A stretch of 64,000 nt of DNA, from the NCBI GenBank assembly GCA_033032175.1, contig CM065320.1, forward strand, positions 10,106,001 to 10,170,000, written 5' to 3'. This stretch comes from Saturnia japonica. Lineage: Eukaryota; Arthropoda; Insecta; Lepidoptera; Saturniidae. The notes under the pieces are model-generated. The model did not search any database, had not been told where the DNA came from, and saw only the letters and a list, made by a program, of their open reading frames with translations. The first letter of the stretch is position 1. Every line of letters starts with the position of its first letter. Shown piece after piece: positions 58,601-64,000 of this stretch. Both the position numbers and the translations under genes were made by a program.

Positions 58601-61600
58601 TTCGTAATTGTGAAGCGCGTGTGTGTGTGTGAAAGATTATAAGATAAATACATTTCATGTAATTAACTTGTGCAATGTATTGCTTACTACAGTATAGGCA
58701 TAATCATTGAAATACTAAAAAAAAACGGTTTTGTTCTCAGTTACTTGTAGTCTTACCTTTCCCATAGGAAAATACCTTTTAGATTTCCAGCCAAGGAAAT
58801 TAATTAGGATCCGGACAAATCAGGTTTAGATCATTGTGTCTGATTAAATAATATATATCACATTGATTTTTAATTAATTTGTGGTTAAAATGTGTTTTTA
58901 ATCATGTAAGTTTTTGTCATTAGTCGGCATATCGAATAAGGTATTAAATTTTTAAAACTATTATCTACTTATTAATGTGTTTCACCCTAGGATATATTCC
59001 GATTGAATCTTCTTCCTGAATCAATATACTTAGCTGGCAAAAAACAGCAATATTTTTTCCTTTCTTAAAATATAACCCTCATTAATTTGTGGTATTTAAA
59101 TGATGTATAAGGTAATTTGTGGTAGGCATTTTTGAAAATTTATTCGGCAAAAATCCTAGCCATCGACAAGACAATTTTTAACAAAAAAGAACATCAATGA
59201 TTTTGAGATGCTCCTTGATGTATATTCGAAGTCGAAGGTCCAATTCTAATGAAATTTAAATCGCGACTACCCATCAGGTATCCCCTTTGCAAGGAAAAAA
59301 GAATCATCCAAATTGGTTAATAAACTAAGAAGTTATGGTTGAACATTCGTTAAAAAAAATACATTAGAATTGTCTTGAATTTTTTTTTTCATTCGGATAA
59401 AAAGAACCAGCAAGATAACTCAACCGCATATTTTTTTACACTATATGTATTATTGTTCACAGTTATTTTCATTTTAGTGGATGTAGGTACAGAGAGCGAG
59501 TCACTTCCAGAAATCACTATTATTCACAATAACACTTGCTTTACATGATTCTTATATTTATTGTCCGGTAAATCGAGATAGAATTGCATTTCAGATAGTT
59601 GCTGTTAGTTTTTCTTCTTGTTTTGGTGCTGAAGAAGCACTTGCCAGTGTCAATGTTTTTAAGGCATTCGTAATATTTTCTAATTTTCGAAATGAAGTCT
59701 AACAAGTTGAGTGGTCCCTTGTCATACAATTATCTAGGGAGTTTTTGTGGCAACTCAAAATGCACTTTTCCAGTTTATATTTATAATCTATTTTAGTGTG
59801 CACAATAATCTATACCTTTATACTAATATAATAAATAAAGCGTAAAAGTTTTTTGTTTGCTTGTTTGTTTAAACACGCTAATTTCTGGAACTACCAGTCG
59901 GATATGAAAAAAATCTTTATGTATATGATAGTCAGACTCTCGAGAAAAAATATAGGTTATTTAAGATTAGGCTACAACTTTCAGATAGCCTTAAATATTG
60001 TTTTTTTTTTACGTAAGTCGGAAGTTGAGGCCCTCCCGAAATGCTTTGTCCGCGTGCGCTGGCGGAATCGTTAATGATACGGAAATACAGTGTTCTACAA
60101 TAATAATGGTCTTTAGTATGTCTAAAAAAAAGTCTGCGATAGTATATGCCTATCTCTTATGATTTTTAAGCATTACTTTTAGACATGGCATATTAATCCT
60201 TACTAACCAAAGTTACTTCATCATAAAGACAATTTTATAAGGTTAAATTTTGCTCTTTGGAGTATGCTGTTTGGACACATGGTTTAGGAGTTAATGAAAA
60301 ATTAAAGTAATTTGTACTTGCGGGAAGAACAATTATGGTTGACTACATGGGTGCGTTGGCGGCGGCGCGGTGTTTGTCGGATAAAATTAACTCGGGTGAA
60401 ACCGTAGGGCACAGCTAGTGAAACTATATCACGCAAAATGCCACCAATATTACATAATATAGGGCTAAAGTGCCTAAGTAAAATAAAAACCACAACATGG
60501 CAGCTCAACATCTCGCCAAAAACTCTTCTGCTAGTTCTTTCGAAATTCTTGTAATGTGCTAATTATGCGCTAACAAATATGCAAAGAGATAAGAATCGAC
60601 AACATAATAGTTTATATTCGCAAAATAATCTGAATGAAAATAAATTGATAACAATATTCTGATATCACAAATGTTTAATCTCGGTGAACGAATCTACGAT
60701 TTCAGCTAAGTTGTTTACTAGGTTTGATAGCAAACATTAACGTTAATGATACATGCAGGCTGTTACCTGATATGTTTGTTGCTACGGAAACTTGCGTCTA
60801 AAGGGAATATTCGACATTACCAATTAACAAAACATATGTACATAAATATACTGAATTTACACATGTTCTGTAATTGTGCGTTTTTAAATACCTATTTATA
60901 ATCTATATTAATAAATCTGTAGTTCTGTCTGTACAAGTAATTTTTTTTTCGAATTTTCCAATTAACGTGTTATATACCTAAAGGGAAACGAATTCGCTCT
61001 ATCTGATTATATATATTATACATTAAGAAATCATGGAAAATAATAGTATTTTTTAACAGTTTTTGATGAATATTGTACACGGGAAATACATTTCATTCGT
61101 CAATTGATCAATTATAAAAATAAAATATCGGGATGTAAATATACGTTTATGTAAATAACGTGTGGAGCCGCGGGCGCACCGCTAATATGAAATATAGATT
61201 ATTGATAGAATAATTATTATGATCAATCTACTAATCATTTCAGACGCATGACCGCATGACCTGCGGAGGCTTGGCTAGCTACCATCCTTAAGTAGAAAAA
61301 TCTGTGTTCCGGCAGCTGCATTTGATAATCAATCCCACTAGGTTAAGTCAACAGAGATGCATAAACTTATTGGAATTAGGGGCCACTTGGACAGACGGGG
61401 GTCACTGCAAACAAAAAGAAAACTCATTAATATTACAAATAATTTAATGAAATTATAATTTTTAATTTGAAGTACTGGCATTATATTGAGCTAACAAGTT
61501 TGTGGAGCTTACACACCACGTATTGTGTAATCGCCATTTTTTTTCCTTATTTCTTTTAAATCATGGGTTATCTCTGGCTTAGTGTGTTACCATCTGAGCC

Positions 61601-63302
61601 TATATCGTTACTTAACGTTACGTGAGACTGTGGTTAAACGATTATTAACCCGTTAAATGTAACAAAAAGACCTGTCCGTGCATATTCTAGGCATCTACAA
61701 TGTGACAATTCCTATTCTTATAAAAATACTAGCTGTGCCCCGCGGTTTCTCCCGCATATAATTTAGAAGAAATCACTGATTAATGATTTAGAATAATTCA
61801 ATATAGGCAATTTTTTTATCGGGCGGCCCGATGGTCACACGCGGCATCGTACGAATCGTTCGCGGCACCACTACTACTATAGATATAGAACCGAGCCGAG
61901 TGTTGAATTATTTAATTTTGCATTATCCCTCAAACTATGCGTCCAAATAACATGCTGTAAAAGACAAAGTTTATCTTTATTAAATTGTCTTTATGATGAA
62001 GTAACTTTGTTCGTAAGCATTAATATGGCATGCTTAAAAATAATGCTCAGAAATTAATTTTTAATCTTCAACAAAAAAAAATTTATTGCAAAATACCTTA
62101 TTGTGGCTTATGTATAAGAGATAGATATATGCTATCGCTGACTTTTTTTAGATATACTTATAACCAATATTTACCTATTATTAACTATTAAGCCAGCGCA
62201 CGCGGAAAAAGCAGTTCCCGAGGGCTTCGACTTTCGGCTTACGTAAAAAAATCAGTATTTAACTAGCTGGGAATTTTAGCCTAATGTTATATATATAGCC
62301 TATACTATTCCTCGTGAGTATTGCTATCATGTAAAAAAATAATTTTCCAAATCCGACTGGTAGTTTCAGCGATTAGCGTATTTAAACAAATAAACACACA
62401 AAAAACTTTTCCGCTTTATTATATTATTAGTATAGATGATTTAGAAGAAAATTTACATGTATGTATATTCTTAATTTTTTTTAAATAATATTACAGTATA
62501 ATTGTTAAGTACTTATTAGAACTAACAACAATCTTTTTTTAAAATAAAATGAATTATTTTAATATAATAAATTTACAAAGAAAACATAAAAAAAGAACTG
62601 TGTAAGTCTACGCTGCTTAAATACCTAATGTACAGGTTTTATGTTTACATACTTTTTTGTTCCAAATTACATTAAAAGCCGATTATGCAATCGTCAGATA
62701 ATTTTTTTTTGGAATAATTTTGACAGAGAATGGAAAAAAAAACGCAAAATATAAATAAAAAAATCCCTAAAAAATCGACCCTGAAAGATTCACAATTTGA
62801 CAATGGGTCAGACTCAGCTGATGCTATGTAGCGTGGTGTTACTTTTATTAATTGACAGTGATTTCTGACAATAGCTCATTTATAAGTAATTACAAATTGT
62901 ATTATTATTCTTTCAGGCAGCTACGGAAAATATACTAACAAGTTGAAGAACTGGAAGGTACCCAGATTTCTGAGAAAGCATTCAGATACACCACTAACAG
63001 AAATTAAGAAGCAAGTATTAAATGAGAAAACAATAAATTTTCTCGAGCGAGGCGATGGATTGGTAACAGTTCCATCAAATAATGGTTACCAGCAAGTGCC
63101 AATTGTGATAGAATCTCAAGACAATAAGAGAACAATGCAGGGTACAAGCAAATTGCTCATACCGCAGAGCAACGTTACATCGTCGGCAGAAAAAGAAATT
63201 ATCGATATTAGGTCTTATTTAAGTCAATCGAGGAGTAACATGACCCCGTTTGCTAGAAGCAGCAGTTACAGGTCGCAGTATGGTCGTCAGAATACGATAG
63301 AG
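46326..63302 (+). CDS. Ac13E: Adenylate cyclase, AC9/Ac13E type (partial, 3' end beyond right edge)
   Basis: A membrane enzyme making cyclic AMP from ATP downstream of G proteins. Five exons in consistent phases give 2286 nt (762 codons) from ATG 46401. In order: a cytosolic N-terminus with FERAAAGTWWNPRFDS, an AC9 hallmark; a block of about six membrane segments; the coiled signalling helix (MEKQLKEKMIHSVMPP); the C1a catalytic domain with both metal-binding aspartates (ILFADIVGFT, LGDCYYC) and RFKFDVWSNDV; and a serine-rich C1b linker ending in exon 5 (KNWKVPRFLRKHSDTPL). The second membrane block and C2 domain lie right of the window. The FERA..WW, WSNDV and HSVMP motifs favour AC9 over other cyclases. 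Its 12.9-kb fourth intron is full of transposons. Confidence 0.92.
46344..46355 (+). promoter_or_regulatory. Upstream ORF 1 of Ac13E (ATG-AAG-TTT-TGA)
   Basis: A three-codon frame in the presumed 5' UTR, ending 45 nt before the main start codon. Confidence 0.45.
46366..46404 (+). promoter_or_regulatory. Upstream ORF 2 of Ac13E, overlapping the start codon as ATGA
   Basis: Codes MGCMMKHMMRTQ and stops at TGA 46402-46404, sharing 2 nt with the main ATG (46401-46403). It contains five in-frame ATG codons. The geometry suits termination followed by reinitiation, and would make cyclase translation depend on it. Valid only if the 5' UTR includes this stretch. Confidence 0.5.
46725..46915 (+). repeat. 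tRNA-derived SINE, family 1 (5' part degenerate)
   Basis: Box B GGGTTCGATTCC is followed by GTGTAGTGTTATTGGGGTTT, CAGAGTTTGGCTTTGTGC, GATTAATGACAGTAGG and ATTACATGGACCTAAAAAC. These blocks occur in the same order at 53019-53290. Confidence 0.75.
46952..48223 (-). mobile_element. Near-full-length mariner (DD34D), antisense in Ac13E intron
   Basis: Inverted ends GGTGCTTACATATGAAATTC (left) and, complementing the right end, TTACATATGAAATTGGCG, next to a TA. On the minus strand a decayed transposase runs from about 48050 (FYRGISAAETARRI) through SVDEK-type and VIHYGFL blocks to QKNARPHTS and SDLAPKDYHFFR, the second and third parts of the catalytic region. Several stops and shifts make it dead. 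Confidence 0.8.
47027..47548 (-). pseudogene. Mariner transposase, C-terminal half
   Basis: 173 open codons with KVLVSIWRISAGVIHYGFLR, LLLQKNARPHTSRQAF and HPLYSSDLAPKDYHFFRNVD, typical of the DD34D catalytic core and C-terminus. The N-terminal half, to the right, is interrupted by stops. Confidence 0.8.
48291..49297 (+). CDS. Ac13E: Ac13E exon: membrane block and start of C1a
   Basis: 1007 nt, acceptor tttctttcag|, donor |gtgagt, phase 2 in and phase 1 out. It encodes about six membrane helices (for example ILIFSISWFVYFVVLG, LLITCVMLFVTF, LVMALALCTLSLSLVTL), the helix MEKQLKEKMIHSVMPPKLAS, and the C1a start with ILFADIVGFTRMSSNKGAED and CEKISTLGDCYYCVSGCPEP. The two catalytic aspartates are present. 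Confidence 0.95.
49380..49634 (+). CDS. Ac13E: Ac13E exon: C1a catalytic domain, second part
   Basis: 255 nt after an 82-nt intron, phase 1 in and out. NMRVGVHTGTVLCGIVGTRR and RFKFDVWSNDVTFANKMES are core cyclase motifs. VHISEETSRFL follows. Confidence 0.95.
49708..50058 (+). CDS. Ac13E: Ac13E exon: end of C1a and serine-rich C1b
   Basis: 351 nt after a 73-nt intron, acceptor tccacag|, donor |gtaagt. GHKTYFIEGRHL closes C1a. The rest is a serine/proline-rich linker (SPAASPQSILSFNHSP; TETDSSSKSPTSVG). Confidence 0.88.
50059..50593. other. Start of the 12.9-kb Ac13E intron; no element recognised
   Basis: AT-rich intron sequence. An open stretch runs past the donor for about 170 bp, but it is non-conserved. 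Confidence 0.45.
50594..50745 (-). repeat. Dispersed repeat, copy 2 of 3 (inverted)
   Basis: Complement of the 10100 family: TTATAGGCAATGTATAAAAT, GCCAAATG, GCTTCGAATATCACCTGAGA and TTTTGGCGGGATCTCAAA. Its inner end GTGATTGAGAAACATACATT mirrors 51605-51625. Confidence 0.7.
50885..51060 (-). repeat. tRNA-derived SINE, family 2
   Basis: Minus strand: ATGGCTCAGTCGGTAACGTG (box A type), GAGTTCGAATCCC (box B), CAATGAGCATGAGCTTTCGG, and a tail reading CTGGCTAGCTACCACCCTC. Confidence 0.65.
51151..51443 (+). mobile_element. Helitron-like element (TC...CTAG)
   Basis: Begins TCTTACTAATATAATAAATG after an A and ends GTCGCGGGTACCAGCTAG before a T. It contains two tandem blocks of 'tcacgcaa.aa..gctgaacggat...atgaaatttggcac'. 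Confidence 0.75.
51595..51790 (+). repeat. Dispersed repeat, copy 3 of 3
   Basis: CCTATAAATGTATATGTTTC, TCTCAATCAC, GTGATATTCGAAACGAATCC, ATCATTTGGCATTC and CATACGTTGCCTATAACAAA. It is the inverted partner of 50594-50745. Confidence 0.7.
51791..52916. other. Intronic; no element recognised
   Basis: AT-rich. A short GC-rich patch near 52262 (GTCGGCCGCTGCTGCGGTCG) is followed by CCTAACCTAACATAACCTA, too short to be a telomere-type array. Confidence 0.4.
52917..53704 (-). mobile_element. Helitron-like element interrupted by a SINE
   Basis: Left end CTAGTGGCCCGCCCCAGCTT (complement of ...GGGCCACTAG). The right end complements to TCTATAAATAGTATAAAGTA. The SINE at 53019-53290 sits inside it. Confidence 0.6.
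53019..53290 (+). repeat. tRNA-derived SINE, family 1
   Basis: Box A CTCTAGTCTAGTGGTTC, box B GGTTGGATTCC, then GTGTTTATTGGGGTTTTTAT, CGGAGTTTGGCTTTGTGCCC, ATTAATGGCAGTAGG and ATTACATGGGACCTAAAAAC. Longer 5' and 3' ends than the copy at 46725. Confidence 0.75.
53705..54197. other. Intronic; no element recognised
   Basis: AT-rich sequence without coding or repeat features that I can name. Confidence 0.4.
54198..54957 (+). repeat. Recent 381-bp tandem duplication containing a frame start
   Basis: The unit beginning GTTAACACACCTTCGGCACG starts at 54198 and again at 54579. I count three substitutions in about 380 bp. Each copy ends with the same start of a reading frame (MGNLFKNNYTEKLIEEEKRN, from 54481 and 54862), which breaks off after VEWIEKTD. 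Before the frame lies a GC-richer part (GTGTAACGCCGGTCACATCT). It may be the 5' end of an unknown DNA transposon. Confidence 0.85.
55145..55285 (-). repeat. tRNA-derived SINE, family 2 (degenerate)
   Basis: GGTGATAGCTAGCTAGATTG, GGCATTAGAAAATACCC, CATGCTATG and GGATTCGAACCTG in the order of the copy at 50885-51060. Confidence 0.5.
55337..56180 (+). mobile_element. Mariner fragment, same family as 46952, plus orientation
   Basis: The left end GGTCCTTACATATGAAATTA follows a TA. The transposase begins at 55520 (MENMKYRYIYEYEFYRGTSA), then AAETARRIIDVYGAGVAKES, ADPSQSTSEIAAGFGVSDKT, then decayed pieces as far as QTIKEELASKQPRF. Stops and shifts throughout. The right terminus is not found. Confidence 0.75.
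56181..57237. other. Intronic; contains a Helitron-like end
   Basis: At about 56690-56843, CAAATTTCATTAAAATAGTT and TTTCTAATATTAGTATTTAT are the start of a minus-oriented Helitron-like element. The remainder is unassigned. Confidence 0.45.
57238..58035 (+). mobile_element. Mariner (DD34D), internally deleted, 798 bp
   Basis: Inverted ends GGTCGGGGAAAAA(G/A) on both sides with TA duplicates at 57236-57237 and 58036-58037. It encodes VPHELTERNLINRV, LITGDEKWI, WWDWKGIVHYELLPPGKNID, then HPLYNPDLAPSDFHLFRSLQ after a frame break (stop at 57715). The N-terminal DNA-binding part is missing. Confidence 0.88.
58050..58416 (+). mobile_element. Helitron-like element
   Basis: GGACCAATTTTGATGGGACT, GATAGCTGATGATATAGGG, CTGAGTAAACCATAAGAGAT and GACCTACAAAAAAGTCC lead to the terminus GAAGCCACGGGCACAGCTAG. 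It is the reverse of 10335-10865. Confidence 0.65.
58417..59154. other. Intronic; no element recognised
   Basis: AT-rich with a short (GT)n tract at about 58617-58632. Confidence 0.4.
59160..59375 (+). repeat. Dispersed repeat shared with 16025-16255
   Basis: CATCAATGATTTTGAGATGC, ATTCGAAGTCGAAGGTCCAA, CATCCAAATTGGTTAATAAA. Confidence 0.6.
59690..60530 (-). mobile_element. (GAA)-tail retroposon family, copy 3, split by a Helitron-like element
   Basis: Minus strand: GAGTTTTTGGCGAGATGTTG, CATGTTGTGGTTTTTATTT, AATATTGGTGGCATTTTGCG on the right side of the insertion; on the left GGATTATAAATATAAACTGG-like and CACAAAAACTCCCTAGATAA. The two parts join at the site matching about 37337-37345 in copy 2. 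Confidence 0.7.
59809..60418 (+). mobile_element. Helitron-like element, 610 bp, ends defined
   Basis: Starts TCTATACCTTTATACTAATA after an A, ends CCGTAGGGCACAGCTAG before a T, as Helitrons do. The comparison with uninterrupted retroposon copies fixes both borders. Confidence 0.8.
60902..61185 (+). mobile_element. Helitron-like element (TC...CTAA), 284 bp
   Basis: Begins TCTATATTAATAAATCTGTA after A, ends GAGCCGCGGGCGCACCGCTAA before T. Confidence 0.65.
61255..61345 (-). repeat. Family 2 SINE tail fragment
   Basis: GCTTGGCTAGCTACCATCCT, TAAGTAGAAAAATCTGTGTT and CC match in reverse the 3' part around 50850-50910. Confidence 0.4.
61729..62436 (-). mobile_element. Helitron-like element, 708 bp, minus orientation
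   Basis: The complement starts TCTATACTAATAATATAATA after an A and ends ACCGCGGGGCACAGCTAG before a T. Internal blocks AAGTAACTTTGTTCG and TATGCTATCGCTGACTTTTT are shared with the other copies. Confidence 0.75.
62437..62916. other. Intronic; nothing recognised apart from the acceptor of the next exon
   Basis: AT-rich, ending in TTATTATTCTTTCAG at 62916. Confidence 0.5.
62917..63302 (+). CDS. Ac13E: Ac13E exon: C1b continued (last in window)
   Basis: 386 nt, acceptor ctttcag|, donor |gtaatt, phase 1 in and phase 0 out. It encodes GSYGKYTNKLKNWKVPRFLR then KHSDTPLTEIKKQV and a serine/asparagine-rich stretch ending GRQNTIE. It is assigned to Ac13E by phase, strand and coding character after a 12.9-kb intron. 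Confidence 0.78.
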
Positions 63303-63639
63303 GTAATTTATTTATAAATACTATGTGTGGTTAAAATGAGAAGATAATCTGGGGTCCACGGCAACTTTACTCACTATTAGTCAAAATTGTACTGCCAGTA
63401 GTGTAAACATAAAATATAAAAAAAAAAAATGTTTTTATTTTTATTAGAAATATAAAATTAATAATTTACTTATTTTTTGTTGTATTTTATACTTTATTTA
63501 GGTACATACATAACATAGAAAACGTGTGCGTTCGGGGATCCCGTCAGGAACGAGTTTACTAAATTATAAAAATATAAGTAAAATATTATTTAAAAATCAG
63601 TAATTCGAATTCATTAAGAACATGTCGATGCAAGTTTTA
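63303..63639. other. Intron after the last visible Ac13E exon
   Basis: AT-rich, no feature seen. Confidence 0.45.
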
Positions 63640-64000
63640 TCTATACTAATGTTATAAAGCTGAAGAGTTAGTTTGTTTGGTTGAAGGCGCTAATCTCAGG
63701 AACTACTGGTTCGAATGGAAAAAATGTTTTAGTGTTGGATAGCCTATTTATCAAGGAAGGCTATATAGCCTGTATAATATCACGCTACGGCCAATAGGAG
63801 CGAAGAATCAATGAACAATGTTACAAAAAGGAAGGTAATTTATTTCTTTTGAGAGCTTCCACTGCGTGCGTTGCGTGAATGGTTAAAGTTACGCAACAAT
63901 CGTGTGTGATGGAATTTTTTCTCTTAATAAGTTCTAAAAAATGGTTCGCGATAGCATATGGCTATCTTTTAAAGTTTACTCAATATAACCTATTTTATGG
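63640..64000 (+). mobile_element. Helitron-like element, 5' part, running off the window
   Basis: Begins TCTATACTAATGTTATAAAG after an A, then CTAATCTCAGGAACTACTGG and TTCGCGATAGCATATGGCTA, all family blocks. The 3' end is outside. Confidence 0.7.

Noticed and set aside
1..64000. CRISPR arrays, bacterial operons, plasmid or phage modules
   Set aside because: None seen. Tandem repeats lack unique spacers of regular length, and the genes have introns and animal protein families.

Overview
The window is AT-rich eukaryotic DNA from an insect, most likely a moth or butterfly. Genes are split by introns with GT/AG borders. The introns and intergenic DNA are crowded with element types typical of Lepidoptera: Helitron-like elements starting TCTATAC and ending CTAG, tRNA-derived SINEs, CR1/Jockey-type LINE pieces, mariners, and BEL/Pao and Gypsy retrotransposons. 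No bacterial, plasmid or CRISPR features are present. The assignment to Lepidoptera rests on repeat style and is an inference.

Three host genes are visible. (1) On the minus strand from 14246 to 1964 lies most of a phosphorylase b kinase alpha-type regulatory subunit gene (PHKA). I could place twelve exons, and all their splice phases agree. Two of them (11024-11171 and 5468-5615) are both exactly 148 nt, have the same phase, and encode gap-free homologous versions of the same 49-residue segment. They look like a mutually exclusive exon pair. The C-terminal third of the protein lies left of the window. (2) On the plus strand at 18533-19351 is a single-exon coding region for an unnamed single-pass type I membrane protein with a very basic cytosolic tail. 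(3) On the plus strand from 46326 to beyond the right edge is an AC9-type adenylate cyclase (Drosophila Ac13E-like). Five exons in phase encode the N-terminus, first membrane block, C1a catalytic domain and C1b linker. Its start codon overlaps the stop of an upstream ORF as ATGA.

Between genes 2 and 3 (about 23.3-45.5 kb) is a deep stack of transposons. A Gypsy element has been broken open three times: by a BEL/Pao retrotransposon (25945-31763, 5-bp duplication AGTGT), by a TTF/ZMYM-type hAT element (32863-37001, 8-bp duplication) and by a retroposon with a (GAA)n tail (37135-37465, 13-bp duplication). Right of it lie a BED-finger hAT remnant, a 1071-bp solo LTR with 5-bp duplications (ATGAT), and a decayed THAP/coiled-coil sequence.

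The 12.9-kb intron of the adenylate cyclase gene (50059-62916) carries a second dense set of elements: two mariners, several Helitron-like elements inserted exactly between A and T, SINEs, an inverted repeat pair, and a recent 381-bp tandem duplication that repeats the start of a short reading frame. The biology most worth following up is the exon pair in PHKA and the upstream-ORF arrangement in the cyclase. The transposon nesting gives a clear relative dating of insertions.
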